A stretch of DNA of 60,705 nt from JASHVB01 sp049522565 (GCA_049522565.1 JBEKNT010000002.1:1-60705); one strand, 5' to 3'. Counted from the first letter of the stretch, positions 8,221-18,890 are shown. Program-made: numbers and translations. Notes: generated by a model from the letters alone, not told the origin.

Positions 8221-9099
8221 ATGAGCACGACCTTCTCACAGCCACCGCGTTCGATTCCGCGCTGGTGGCACGAAGCGGCCTATCTGGCGCGCCGCTATCC
8301 TCTGGGTGTCGGCGGCGCTGTCATCATGTTGCTTTTTGTTTTTGCCGCGTTGTTTGCCGGCTGGGTGGCGCCGTTCGACCCGTTCACCACCAATCCGCGT
8401 CTCTCGCTCGCGCCGCCGAGTGGGGCGCATCCGCTCGGCGCCGACATGATGGGGCGCGACATTCTCAGCCGTCTGATTCATGGCGCGCGTATTTCGCTGG
8501 CTGTCGCGCTCGGCGCCACCGCGCTGGGCAGCGGCTTCGGTACGTTGCTCGGCCTCGCCTCCGGCTATGTTGGCGGCTGGTTCGACCTGATCGTGCAGCG
8601 CTTTGCGGAAATAATGCAATCGCTGCCGCTGCTGGTGATGGCGCTGGTGATCAGCGCCTCGCTGGGCCCCTCGCTGCCCAACACCATCGTCGCCATCGCC
8701 ATCCCGCTGATCCCCAACGTCGCGCGGGTTATCCGCTCCAACGTGCTGGGATTGCGCGAGCAACCGTTCGTCGAGGCGGCACGCGCCACCGGCATGGCTG
8801 AAACCAGCATCGCGTTGCGCCATGTGCTGCCGAACACGCTGGCGCCGCTGATCGTGCTGGCGACGGCGCAGATCGGTTCCACCATCCTCACCGAGGCGTC
8901 GCTGTCGTTCCTCGGTCTGGGCGTGCCGGAGCCGTGGCCGTCCTGGGGCCGGATGCTGTCCGATTCCGCTGCGGAATATATGCGTACCGCGCCGTGGCTG
9001 GTGATATTCCCTGGCCTTGCCATCAGCCTGGTGGTGTTCGGCTCCAACCTGCTGGGCGACGCGCTGCGCGATTCGCTCGATCCGCGGCAGCGCGATTGA
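8221..9099 (+). CDS. ABC transporter permease, DppC type
   Basis: The ATG at 8221 gives 292 residues. The frame is open upstream only through the repeat element. The sequence has the DppC/OppC N-terminal cytoplasmic stretch, a first membrane helix, the periplasmic motif HPLGADMMGRDILSRLIHGA and the EAA loop EAARATGMAETSIALRHVLP. It overlaps the next ATPase gene by one base (TGATG). With the DppB-type permease it forms the translocation pore. Confidence 0.95.
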   Translation: MSTTFSQPPRSIPRWWHEAAYLARRYPLGVGGAVIMLLFVFAALFAGWVAPFDPFTTNPRLSLAPPSGAHPLGADMMGRDILSRLIHGARISLAVALGATALGSGFGTLLGLASGYVGGWFDLIVQRFAEIMQSLPLLVMALVISASLGPSLPNTIVAIAIPLIPNVARVIRSNVLGLREQPFVEAARATGMAETSIALRHVLPNTLAPLIVLATAQIGSTILTEASLSFLGLGVPEPWPSWGRMLSDSAAEYMRTAPWLVIFPGLAISLVVFGSNLLGDALRDSLDPRQRD

Positions 9100-10085
9100 T
9101 GCGGCCGCTGCTGCAAGTCTCCGGGCTATGCACGGAATTCCGCACGCGCATCGGCGTGCTGCGGGCCGTGCAGGATGTGTCGTTTACCGTGCATGCGGGC
9201 GAGACGCTGGCGATTGTCGGCGAATCCGGCTGCGGCAAGACCATCACCGCGCTGTCGTTGATGCGTCTGGTGCCGAGCCCGCCCGGCCGCATCGCGGCGG
9301 GGAGCGTGCGGTTCGGCGATGTGGATCTGCTGCGCCTGTCGGAGGCCGAGATGCGCCGCGTGCGGGGTGGCCAGATCGCCATGATCTTCCAGGAGCCGAT
9401 GACGGCGCTGAACCCGTTGCTGACCGTCGGCCGCCAGGTAGCCGAGATGGTGCGGCGGCACGACAACGTTTCCCGCCGTGCCGCGCGTGCCCGTGCGGTG
9501 GAGATGCTGCACCACGTGCGCATCCCGGAGCCGGAGCGCCGCGCGCGCGACTATCCGCACCAGATGTCGGGCGGCATGCGGCAGCGCGCGATGATCGCGA
9601 TGGCGCTGGCTTGCCGCCCGAAGCTGTTGATCGCCGACGAACCGACCACAGCGCTGGACGTGACGATCCAGGCGCAGATCCTCGACCTGATCGCCGATCT
9701 GCAAAGCGAGTTCGGCACGGCGGTAATCCTGATCACGCACGATCTCGGTGTGGTGGCGGAAACCGCGCAGCGTGTCGTGGTCATGTATGCCGGCCGGATG
9801 GTCGAGCAAGCGCCGGTCGGCGAGTTGTTTGCGCGACCATTGCATCCGTATATGCGCGGGCTGTTGAAGTCGATTCCGCGGGTGGCCAGCGCGACGGGTA
9901 TTCCGGGCGAAGAACGGCTGCAGGAAATTCCCGGCACGGTGCCGCCGTTGTATGATCTGCCGCCCGGCTGTGCCTTCGCGCCGCGCTGCGCGCTGGCGGA
10001 CGATCGATGCCGGCGCCTGGCGCCGCCATTCGAAGCGTACCGGCCAGAGCATGAAGCTGCCTGCTGGAAGGCGGTGGCGGCGTGA
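9099..10085 (+). CDS. ABC transporter ATP-binding protein, DppD type
   Basis: The start ATG overlaps the preceding stop (TGATG at 9097-9101), giving 328 residues. Walker A is GESGCGKT, the signature is SGGMRQR, and Walker B is LLIADEPTTALDVT followed by ITHDLGVVAE. The C-terminal oligopeptide-transporter extension is present, with the cysteine-rich PPGCAFAPRCALADDRC that commonly holds an Fe-S or metal site in this family. It acts with the next ATPase as the cytoplasmic motor. Confidence 0.96.
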   Translation: MRPLLQVSGLCTEFRTRIGVLRAVQDVSFTVHAGETLAIVGESGCGKTITALSLMRLVPSPPGRIAAGSVRFGDVDLLRLSEAEMRRVRGGQIAMIFQEPMTALNPLLTVGRQVAEMVRRHDNVSRRAARARAVEMLHHVRIPEPERRARDYPHQMSGGMRQRAMIAMALACRPKLLIADEPTTALDVTIQAQILDLIADLQSEFGTAVILITHDLGVVAETAQRVVVMYAGRMVEQAPVGELFARPLHPYMRGLLKSIPRVASATGIPGEERLQEIPGTVPPLYDLPPGCAFAPRCALADDRCRRLAPPFEAYRPEHEAACWKAVAA

Positions 10086-10125
10086 CGCTGTCTCGTCATC
10101 ACAAGTGCCGGCGAGGACCTTTGGC

Positions 10126-11094
<969 letters not shown>

Positions 11095-11187
11095 GGCAGC
11101 ACGATCCACGGTGGCAAGTGTGGCGCGGGCGGTGGCGGGGAGGCGCAGACACGCCGCGCTACGGCACAGACCGGTCGCTGCGCCGTG

Positions 11188-12357
11188 TCATGACCAGAGA
11201 CTCCGCGGTCGTGCTCGGACACTGCGGCTTGGTAATTCGACGATTCCCGTGCCCAGCACGGAGAGTTCGCCATCCTGGTTATGTGCCGCCTGCTCGATCG
11301 CGACCAGATGCCGCCCCGCCTCGACGAATCTCCGTGCCACCTTGCCGGCAATGAATAGCAGATCGCCCTCGGGATTGTGTCGGCGGATCTTGCATGTCGC
11401 TGCGCGCAGGAAGCCGTCGTCGCCCATCCAGTTGGTCAGGTGGTGCGTGAGCCACGAGCAACGCTCGGGGCCGTAGTCGTAGGCGCCGGGCGCACCGACC
11501 ATCAGGGCGAACTCCGGCTCCCAGTGGACTCGTTCGGGGCAGTCGGGGATACCAAAGCGGTTGCGTATGCCCAGCCCGGGATGCTGCTGCACCTGCCGCC
11601 AGGCCAGCTTGTTGGCGCGGATGTAGAGCCCGCCCCAGCCCTGGGCGAAGGCAATGAATCCGGTAACGGTCATCGGCCCCTTCGCCATGGTCGGCAGTGC
11701 TTCGCCAACCGTCACGTCCTCCCAATAGCGCGGCACGGCACCGCGAATCTCCTCGGCGGCATAGAGTCCGTACAGGCGCTCCAGGTCCTCATCGGTGTAG
11801 ACGCGAGCCGGACGGCCGCGCAGTTCGCTATACTTCGTCCCCTGCTCTCGCGCCTGGTCGCGGTCGGTGCGGAAGCACCAACTATCGGCCTCGGCCACTA
11901 GGTCGCCATCGGGATTGAAGAAGTTGACGTGGTAGATCTGCTGGACCGCCCGGCCGGCGAATTTCGTGTCATGCTCTATCAGGTCCTTCAGCCATGCCTC
12001 GGTCGAGATTGCCTGATTGCGCAGCACAGGCTTGTGCCACGCCCAGTCCGCCCCGGCCCACATCGCGTGCACGCCGGGAATGCCGCCGACATAGCCGGAC
12101 ACGATGCGGCTTGTGGCGAACAGAAAACTGGGCAGCGCCACGATGTCGCTGAACCGGGTTTTCGCGGCATAGCCCGGCTCGCACCACAGCGGGTTGTCGT
12201 CGCCGATGCCGTGCGCGAAGTGCCGGATGTTGTCGCGTGTCGCCTCGTAACACCATGGCTCGGCGGTGTTCTCGATACGAACGTCCTTGCGGGCACGCAA
12301 CGCATCCAGCGCCTCGTCCGTGATCCTGGCGAAGCGCCGGGTGGATTCCGCGTTCAT
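11188..12357 (-). CDS. MaoC-type dehydratase (FAS1-like dehydratase domain protein)
   Basis: This 389-residue protein has a hot-dog N-terminal domain around YEATRDNIRHFAHGIGDDNP, which resembles the FAS1-like/MaoC dehydratase N-terminus where the conserved region includes DxxP. A second hot-dog-like half contains FIAFAQGWGG and HWEPEFALMVGAPGAYDYG. Family members hydrate or dehydrate enoyl/hydroxyacyl-CoA. Its ATG overlaps the end of the upstream acyl-CoA ligase by four bases (ATGA), so translation is coupled. In context it would act on the CoA thioester made by that ligase; this is inference. Confidence 0.8.
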   Translation of the reverse strand: MNAESTRRFARITDEALDALRARKDVRIENTAEPWCYEATRDNIRHFAHGIGDDNPLWCEPGYAAKTRFSDIVALPSFLFATSRIVSGYVGGIPGVHAMWAGADWAWHKPVLRNQAISTEAWLKDLIEHDTKFAGRAVQQIYHVNFFNPDGDLVAEADSWCFRTDRDQAREQGTKYSELRGRPARVYTDEDLERLYGLYAAEEIRGAVPRYWEDVTVGEALPTMAKGPMTVTGFIAFAQGWGGLYIRANKLAWRQVQQHPGLGIRNRFGIPDCPERVHWEPEFALMVGAPGAYDYGPERCSWLTHHLTNWMGDDGFLRAATCKIRRHNPEGDLLFIAGKVARRFVEAGRHLVAIEQAAHNQDGELSVLGTGIVELPSRSVRARPRSLWS

Positions 12358-13982
12358 GCATTCTCCGTTTGGTTGCTGGAGTCGGATGTCGTGACAGCTT
12401 CCTGGTCGCGCAGAGCCTTGCGGTTGATCTTTCCGGCCGGCGTCCGCGGCAGGTCCGCGACAAAGACGATGCGTCGGGGAAACTCGTGCCGGCTCAGCCG
12501 GCTGCGCACGAATTCCTGGATCTCAGTCATCATTGCCGTGTCAGTCGCGTGACCCGGGACCGGCACCACGAAGGCCTTGACCACCTGCCCCCGCAATGCG
12601 TCGGGCACGCCGATGACCGCAGCCGCATGAACGGCCGGATGGCTCACAAGCGCGTTCTCGATTTCAACCGCGCTCATGGTCCATCCGGCGGAGATGATCA
12701 CGTCGTCGGCGCGGCCGGCATGGTAGAAATATCCGTCGTCATCCATACGGCCGCGATCCTTGGTCGGAAACCAGGCGCCGTGCCGGCGCACCTTGATCTC
12801 GCCCAGCTCGTTCGGCAGACAGCGCGCGCCATCCGGTCGTTGCACCTCGACTTCCACGCCCGGAACGGGACGGCCAAGTGATCCCTGCTTGACCATGAAG
12901 TCTTCCGCGCCGGGATAGTTGGCCAGGACCACGCCGACCTCGGTTGTCCCGTACATGCTGCACAGCGGCGCGCCAAAGGCGTTCTGAGTGAACACCAAGG
13001 TGTCGTGGTCGATCGGTTCGCCGGTGAACGAGAGCTTCCGCAGCGTGGTGCGATAATCTCCCACTCGTCCGGAGTTCTTCGTCATCCGGTAGTGGGTCGC
13101 GGCAGCCGACAAATTCGTCGTTCCGTAGTCTTGCAATGCCTGGAGGAGGCGTTCGGCATCGAACTTGCCGGCATAGGCGCCGGTTTCGATCCCCAGCGCC
13201 AGCGGCGCCAGCGTACCGTGCCACAGGCCGTGCCCCCAGGCGGGCGAGGACGGGCAGAAGAAGCGATCGCCGGGGCGCAACCCGGTACCGTACAGCGCCG
13301 CGTTCATCACCACAACCAAAGCGCGGTGCGTATGCTTGATCGCATCCGGCATTTCCCGCGTGGTGCCGGATGTGTACTGAAAGATGGCCAGGTCGCCGGA
13401 CGTGGTTTGCGGTTCATACCGGTCCGGGTAATGCGCCAGCGCTGCCATGAACGCATGATCCGCGGCGACCACGCGCACGCCGTTCAACGATGCGAGGGCC
13501 GCTACCTTCTCCGGTGTGGTCAACAGAAGCTGCGGCGCGCAGTCCCGGGTGCGCAGCCCTACGCCATCGGGACCGAACAACGTGAACAACGGCACTGCGA
13601 TGGCGCCGCGTTTCACGGTACCGAACATCGCGGCATAAAACGCCAGCGAGGGGTCCAGCATGATGGCGACGCGATCGCCTTGCTGCACACCCTCGGCCGC
13701 CAGCCAATGCGCGAAGCGGGACGACCAGGTGGCCAGCTCCACGAAGCCGATAACTTCATCCCGCCCCTCGGCGTGGGCAACGCGCAGCGCGACCCTGCCC
13801 GGCACCGCGTGACGATCGACGCACTCATACCCGATGTTCAGGTGCTCGCGATCGCCGTCGAACAACTCCCATAGCCGCGCGGTAGAGAACAGGCGTTGCG
13901 CATCGGCATAGCTCGTGTAGTTCGTCAGGTTGGGCACGCTGCACCGAGCCGACCGTGACTCCCGCCAGCCGCCGCTGTTCAC
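12354..13982 (-). CDS. Acyl-CoA synthetase (AMP-dependent ligase family)
   Basis: The 542-residue protein begins with GTG, overlapping the TGA of the upstream amidohydrolase by four bases. AMP-binding landmarks are the loop YTSGTTREMPDAIKH, CSMYGTTEVG, the hinge region YFYHAGRADDVIISAGW and the C-terminal PRTPAGKINRKAL with the catalytic lysine. The phosphate loop differs from the common TSGTTGxPKG; I recall a TSGTTREL/MP subfamily, so it is probably functional. It would convert an acid to its CoA thioester in the cytoplasm. It is the middle gene of amidohydrolase-ligase-dehydratase, which suggests that the acid is released by the upstream enzyme. Confidence 0.92.
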   Translation of the reverse strand: MNSGGWRESRSARCSVPNLTNYTSYADAQRLFSTARLWELFDGDREHLNIGYECVDRHAVPGRVALRVAHAEGRDEVIGFVELATWSSRFAHWLAAEGVQQGDRVAIMLDPSLAFYAAMFGTVKRGAIAVPLFTLFGPDGVGLRTRDCAPQLLLTTPEKVAALASLNGVRVVAADHAFMAALAHYPDRYEPQTTSGDLAIFQYTSGTTREMPDAIKHTHRALVVVMNAALYGTGLRPGDRFFCPSSPAWGHGLWHGTLAPLALGIETGAYAGKFDAERLLQALQDYGTTNLSAAATHYRMTKNSGRVGDYRTTLRKLSFTGEPIDHDTLVFTQNAFGAPLCSMYGTTEVGVVLANYPGAEDFMVKQGSLGRPVPGVEVEVQRPDGARCLPNELGEIKVRRHGAWFPTKDRGRMDDDGYFYHAGRADDVIISAGWTMSAVEIENALVSHPAVHAAAVIGVPDALRGQVVKAFVVPVPGHATDTAMMTEIQEFVRSRLSRHEFPRRIVFVADLPRTPAGKINRKALRDQEAVTTSDSSNQTENA

Positions 13983-15700
13983 GTCGGATGTTGACTGCGC
14001 ACCAGACCGCCCGGCAATGCCCCGGTGGCCACGCCATTGCGATAGGTGATCTGCCCGGCCTTCATCGTCGCCACATATCCGCGCGCCTTTTGCAACAGCC
14101 GCCGCCCGCCGGCCGGCAGATCGACAACCATTTCGGGGCGCTCCAACGCCAGGTTGGGGAAGTCTATGACGTTGATGTCCGCCTTCATTCCTGGCGCAAG
14201 CACGCCGCGATCGTGCAGTCCGGCGAAGCGCGCCGGCTCCCGCGTCTGGCGGCGCACCAGATCGTGCAATTCCATCCGGTCAGCGCCGCGGTCGCGGCCC
14301 CAATAGCTGAACAGGAAGGTGGGGAACGACGCATCCGAGATGAAGGCGACATGCGCGCCACCGTCGCTCAAGCCTGGAATGACGTGCTGGCGGCCATACA
14401 TCTCTTTCACCGCTTCCAGGTCATAGTTCGCATAATTGACCAGACAGGCAAAGATGAACCCTTTGCCGTCATCGTCGATCAGCATGTCGTAGGCAACATC
14501 CTGCGGCGTGCGGCCCTCGCGGGCGGCGATCGCGGTGATCGAGTCCTCGCGCGCCGGCGTGTAGTTCAAGGGATCGGTGAAGCGGAACATCCGCTCATAA
14601 CCGACGCGGGTGAGCAACGACCAGGTGTTGAACTCGGACGGATCCTCGGTGGTGATCCTTGCCCTGATGTCCGGATCGCGCATCGCGGCGACGCGCTGCA
14701 CCAGGGGCAGGCCGGCGATGGAGCGATAGGTGCGAGTGCCGGCGAACGGATTCTGGCTGCCCGTAAGGCCGAGCAGGGCACCGATCGGACGCGGCGGGGC
14801 GACGCAGCGAACCGGCAAACCGTCGGCCGCCGCCTGGGTCGATAGTTCCAACAGATCCTTCCACGCCGTGGTGCGGTCATGGCGCTGGTTCAACGAGAAC
14901 ACCAAGGGCCGGCCGCAGGACTGCATGACGCGGCGCACCATGGCGAATTCCGTCTTCGGATCCGGGGTATTCCAGTCGGAGGTCATCTCGATGAACCCCT
15001 TCCCCGCATCCTTCAGCCCCATCGCGATGCCCATGAGCTCATTTTCCTGGGCGCGCAGCGTCGGGGTGGCGTCTCCGGCCAGCGTCTTGTGCGCGATGGT
15101 GCGCGACGTGGAGAAGCCAAACGCGCCGGCCCGCACCGCATCGGCGGTGATCTCGCGCATCTGCTGAATGTCTTCCTGGTTGGCGTCCTCCAGGTTCAGC
15201 GCCCGGTCGCCCATGACGTAAACGCGCATCGGCGCGTGTGGCAGCAGAGCGCAGAAATCAATGTCGTGGCTGCGACGTTCCAGCGCGGTGAGATAGTCGC
15301 CGAAGCTCTCCCAGCTCCAATCGAGTCCTTCATGCAGGCAGGGGCCGGGAATGTCCTCCACGCCTTCCATCAGCGCGATGACCGCATCCTGCGTGTTCTT
15401 GCGGACCGGGGCGAAGCCGACGCCGCAATTGCCCATCACCACGGTGGTGACACCGTGCCAGGATGACGGCGCCAGACAGGAATCCCACATCGCCTGGCCG
15501 TCGTAATGGGTGTGGATATCGACGAAGCCCGGGGTAACGGACAGGCCGCCGGCGTCGAATTCTTCGATGCCAACACCCGAGACCTTGCCCAGCTCGGCGA
15601 TCCTGCCGTCCTTGATCGCGACGTCGCCGACGAACGGCGCGCCGCCATTGCCGTCCATGATGGTGCCACCGCGTATGACGACGTCGTGTTCGCTGGCCAT
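13979..15700 (-). CDS. N-acyl-D-amino-acid deacylase-type amidohydrolase (copy 1)
   Basis: The 573-residue product has the amidohydrolase metal motif TPGFVDIHTHYDGQ (HxH near residues 65-67), NCGVGFAP with the metal-bridging cysteine typical of D-aminoacylases, and a late GGAHVAFI stretch. Family role: metal-dependent removal of N-acyl groups from D-amino acids, although many members are uncharacterised. The ATG at 15700 follows GAGGAATCCAGGAC. It heads an operon with an acyl-CoA ligase and a MaoC-type protein, joined by four-base overlaps. A second gene of the same family and same length lies at 17169-18890. I see no N-terminal signal peptide, so it is probably cytoplasmic. Confidence 0.92.
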   Translation of the reverse strand: MASEHDVVIRGGTIMDGNGGAPFVGDVAIKDGRIAELGKVSGVGIEEFDAGGLSVTPGFVDIHTHYDGQAMWDSCLAPSSWHGVTTVVMGNCGVGFAPVRKNTQDAVIALMEGVEDIPGPCLHEGLDWSWESFGDYLTALERRSHDIDFCALLPHAPMRVYVMGDRALNLEDANQEDIQQMREITADAVRAGAFGFSTSRTIAHKTLAGDATPTLRAQENELMGIAMGLKDAGKGFIEMTSDWNTPDPKTEFAMVRRVMQSCGRPLVFSLNQRHDRTTAWKDLLELSTQAAADGLPVRCVAPPRPIGALLGLTGSQNPFAGTRTYRSIAGLPLVQRVAAMRDPDIRARITTEDPSEFNTWSLLTRVGYERMFRFTDPLNYTPAREDSITAIAAREGRTPQDVAYDMLIDDDGKGFIFACLVNYANYDLEAVKEMYGRQHVIPGLSDGGAHVAFISDASFPTFLFSYWGRDRGADRMELHDLVRRQTREPARFAGLHDRGVLAPGMKADINVIDFPNLALERPEMVVDLPAGGRRLLQKARGYVATMKAGQITYRNGVATGALPGGLVRSQHPT

Positions 15701-15936
15701 GTCCTGGATTCCTCGTCTATTTGGCGCAGTGTCGCCCTGGAGGGCGCGGCCGGCAAGTCCGGCCGCGTGGGCGTTTCCAATGTCCGCCTCGGATCGACGC
15801 GGTTACGGTCAGCGGAACGTTCTGGCGGCGTCGTGCCCTGCAATTGGGCCCTTGCTGTCCGTGCGATCGATAGATTAATGCGTCGCGACGCGCTGGCCTG
15901 AGCGCAATCGGGTGCCGGCGCACGGGAGGACAACCC

Positions 15937-16866
15937 ATGCCGATCGATCCTCAGATCCAGGCGCTTCTCGACAAGGGCACCGGCGTGCCGGCAACCAACA
16001 CGCTCTCGGTGGCGGAGGCGCGCGCACAATACGAGGCGCGCGTGGCACTGATGGCGTCGCCAGCCGCGATTGCCGCGGTCAACGAACGCCATATCGCCGG
16101 GCCGGGCGGACCGCTACGATTGCGGATCTATCGGCCGTACGGGAATGGCCCGTTTCCACTGCTCGTGTTCTTTCACGGCAGTGGCTTCGTGTTGTGCAGT
16201 CTCGATACGCATGACGGGATGTGCCGCAATTTGTGCGCCGGTGCAGGCTGTGTCGTGGTATCGGTCGATTACCGCCTGGCACCCGAACATAAATTCCCTG
16301 CCCCGCTCGACGACTGCCTGTTCGCGACGCGTTGGGCGGTAGAACATGCGGACGAACTTTCGGCGGATGGTGGCAGAGTCGCGCTCGCGGGCGACAGTGC
16401 CGGCGGCAATCTCGCGGCAGCGACCGCGCTTCGCGTGCGCGACGAAGGCGGACCCGCGCTGCGGGGTCAGTTGCTGATCTACCCCGTCACCGATTACTAC
16501 ACGCCGGGCACCCGCTCCTATCGCGAAAACTCGGATGGCTACGGTTTGACCCGCGACACCATGATTTGGTTCTGGGACCATTACCTTGCCGATGCGGCAG
16601 ACGCGGCCAATCCCTATGCGTCGCCATTGCGCGCCGCCACGGTTGAGCAGCTACCGCCTGCCCTGGTCGTGACCGCCGAGTTCGATCCGCTACGCGACGA
16701 GGGGGAAGATTATGCCGCGCGGCTGCGCGCGGCCGGCGTGCCGGTGCGAACATCGCGCTGGGACGGGGTGAACCATGGCTTTTTCTTCTGGGTGGGCGTC
16801 GTCGATAAGGCCGGCGAGGCCATGGCCGAGAGCTGCGCCTGGTTGCGCGAGATCTTTGCCGGGTGA
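15937..16866 (+). CDS. Alpha/beta hydrolase, HSL (lipase/esterase) family
   Basis: This 309-residue protein begins at an ATG preceded by GGGAGG. It has the hormone-sensitive-lipase features VFFHGSGFVLCSLDTHD (oxyanion HG motif), DYRLAPEHKFPAPLDD, nucleophile elbow GDSAGG, VVTAEFDPLRDEGE with the acid and GVNHGFFF with the histidine. Such enzymes hydrolyse short acyl esters, usually in the cytoplasm. It is divergent from the first amidohydrolase operon and convergent with the second amidohydrolase, so it belongs physically to the same catabolic neighbourhood. Confidence 0.95.
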   Translation: MPIDPQIQALLDKGTGVPATNTLSVAEARAQYEARVALMASPAAIAAVNERHIAGPGGPLRLRIYRPYGNGPFPLLVFFHGSGFVLCSLDTHDGMCRNLCAGAGCVVVSVDYRLAPEHKFPAPLDDCLFATRWAVEHADELSADGGRVALAGDSAGGNLAAATALRVRDEGGPALRGQLLIYPVTDYYTPGTRSYRENSDGYGLTRDTMIWFWDHYLADAADAANPYASPLRAATVEQLPPALVVTAEFDPLRDEGEDYAARLRAAGVPVRTSRWDGVNHGFFFWVGVVDKAGEAMAESCAWLREIFAG

Positions 16867-16942
16867 GACTTCGTGCGGGCAGCGCGAATCCATAGACTAT
16901 GCCAGACGCCGAAACGATTGACGCACCCGCCAGCGACCGTAC

Positions 16943-17028
16943 CGTCATGCCGGCGAAGGTCGGCATCCACGATTTCTCTTGCTGCACGCGGCAAAGTCGT
17001 GGATGGTGGGGCTTCGCCCGCCATGACG
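16943..17028. repeat. Intergenic repeat, CGTCATGCC...CCATGACG family
   Basis: CGTCATGCCGGCGAAGGTCG opens the element and CGCCCGCCATGACG closes it as an imperfect inverted pair, with CATCCACGATTT and AAATCGTGGATG-like inner arms. A second copy lies at 53446-53532 in the same arrangement, and similarity extends upstream to a shared CGAAACGAT-CGAC stretch. It lies in the convergent gap 16867-17168, which holds no gene. Confidence 0.7.
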
Positions 17029-17168
17029 ATGGGGCCGCGTCGATGGGTCAGCCTATCGGGCTCCTGGTATTATCCCAGTGAACCGTCGAAAGCAGTGTCG
17101 GTGCGCGGCTTCGGCGCCTGCGTGCGAGCCGTGGCGGGTTGCAACTCTCCCACGGTGATCTCTGCCCT

Positions 17169-18890
17169 TCAGGCAGCCTGGGAACCGCGCATCCCCCGCA
17201 CCAAGCGTCCCGGCAAAGCACCGGTCGCCTCGCCGTTCCGGTACACCACCGCGCCGGCAACAATCGTCGCGTCGAATCCCTCGGTCCGCTGCACCAGCCG
17301 CTTCCCGCCGGCAGGCAGGTCGTAGACGATCTCCGGCGAGCGCAGCACCAGGCGATCATAGTCAATCACGTTCAGGTCCGCCTTCATGCCTGCCCGTAGC
17401 AGCCCGCGATCACACAGGCCGACCGCCGCTGCGTTGTCGTGGCTGAGGCGCTTCACCGCCCAAGCCACCGGAAACAACGCGCCGCGGCCGCGGTCACGGG
17501 TCCAGTGTGTCAGCGTGTAGCTGGTCGCCGTGGCGTCGCACATGATCCCCACATGCGCGCCGCCATCGCCCAATCCAAGCAATGTATCCGGGTGCGCGAT
17601 CATCTCCCGCACCGCATCCAGGTTTCCCGCCGCATAGTTTGTGACCGGCAAATAAAGGATCGCCTTGCCGTCGCGCCGCATCAGCAGATCGTACGCAACG
17701 TCATCGGGAGAGCGTCCTTCGCGGGCCGCGCGGGCCGCGACGCTGTCTTCCGGTGCGGGTTCATAGTTCGGCGGGTCGCCCAGAGGGAACATGCGATCCC
17801 AGCGTTGGACGCGTTGGGCTCGGCGGCTACCCTGAAACGCTTCCGCCAACAGAGCCGCGCGGAACGCCGGATCCCGCAAATGGCGCATCCGCTCGGTGAA
17901 CGGCAGAGTGGCGATCGCTTTGTAGCTCGGACGGCCCATGAACGGGTTCTGCGACAACTCGAATCCCAGCAGCACGCTGGTGGGGCGGGAACGAACCTGG
18001 CCGGTAATGCGTAGCCCGGCGGCGTTCGCCGCTTCGATCTGGCCGAGCAGGTCGCGCCATCCCTCCGGCCGCGCGTCCGATTGCAGCAGGGTCAACGTCA
18101 CCGGGCGACCGGATGCTTCGGCAAGTTGGCGGAACAGGCCGAATTCCTTGTCCTGGTCCTCGAAGTCGGAAACGATTTGCAGCCAGCCCGCGCCGGCGGA
18201 TCGCAAGGCGTGGGCGATCGCGGTGAGTTCGGCTGCCTCGGCGCGCAAGGTGGGAATGTGCTTGCCGTCCAGCGTCCGGTGATTGAGCGTGCGGGAGGTG
18301 GAAAAGCCGAGCGCCCCAGCGCGGATACCTTCTTCCGTCAGTTCGGCCATGCGTTGACGATCTTGTTCGGTCGCTGGTTCCCGGTCCGCGCCCCGCTGTC
18401 CCATGACATAGACCCGTAGTGCGGCATGCGGGACCTGGGCGGCGACATCGACGTCGTACTGCCGCGAGTCCAGCGCATCGAGGAAATCGGGAAACGTATG
18501 CCAGTTCCAAGGCAGGCCCTCGGTCAGCACGACTTCGGGAATGTCCTCGACGCCCTCCATCAGCTTGACCAGCATCTCGCGCTGACCAGGATGGCAGGGT
18601 GCGAAGCCGACGCCGCAATTGCCGAGCAAAACGGTAGTGACGCCATTCCAGGAGGAAGGTGACAGACGGGAACTCCAGGTCACCTGGGCGTCGTAGTGGG
18701 TGTGCACATCGACGAAGCCCGGGGTGACCAGTTTGCCCCTTGCGTCGATCTCATCGGTTCCCTTGGGGAGGGACCGGCCGATCGCGGTGATGCGGCCGCC
18801 GGCGATGGCGACATCCGCCTCGAACGGATCGTCGCCGCTGCCGTCCACGATCGTGCCGTCGCGGATCACCAGGGTCGGCGAGGGGGGCAT
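17169..18890 (-). CDS. N-acyl-D-amino-acid deacylase-type amidohydrolase (copy 2)
   Basis: I place the start at the ATG at 18890 because CCGGAGG lies nine bases before it; an upstream start at 18914 would put that site inside the gene. The result is 573 residues, the same length as the paralogue at 13979-15700. Shared landmarks are TPGFVDVHTHYDAQ, GNCGVGFAP, SRTLNHRTLDG and GLGDGGAHVGIM. The family performs metal-dependent amide hydrolysis. It follows the MFS carrier gene on the same strand by 135 bases, which suggests a transport-hydrolysis pair. The two copies differ widely in sequence, so they are probably old paralogues with distinct substrates. Confidence 0.92.
   Translation of the reverse strand: MPPSPTLVIRDGTIVDGSGDDPFEADVAIAGGRITAIGRSLPKGTDEIDARGKLVTPGFVDVHTHYDAQVTWSSRLSPSSWNGVTTVLLGNCGVGFAPCHPGQREMLVKLMEGVEDIPEVVLTEGLPWNWHTFPDFLDALDSRQYDVDVAAQVPHAALRVYVMGQRGADREPATEQDRQRMAELTEEGIRAGALGFSTSRTLNHRTLDGKHIPTLRAEAAELTAIAHALRSAGAGWLQIVSDFEDQDKEFGLFRQLAEASGRPVTLTLLQSDARPEGWRDLLGQIEAANAAGLRITGQVRSRPTSVLLGFELSQNPFMGRPSYKAIATLPFTERMRHLRDPAFRAALLAEAFQGSRRAQRVQRWDRMFPLGDPPNYEPAPEDSVAARAAREGRSPDDVAYDLLMRRDGKAILYLPVTNYAAGNLDAVREMIAHPDTLLGLGDGGAHVGIMCDATATSYTLTHWTRDRGRGALFPVAWAVKRLSHDNAAAVGLCDRGLLRAGMKADLNVIDYDRLVLRSPEIVYDLPAGGKRLVQRTEGFDATIVAGAVVYRNGEATGALPGRLVRGMRGSQAA

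Noticed and set aside
11095..11187. Rho-independent terminator between the convergent importer and MaoC genes
   Set aside because: GC-rich partial complementarity exists but there is no T-run and the stem is poor.
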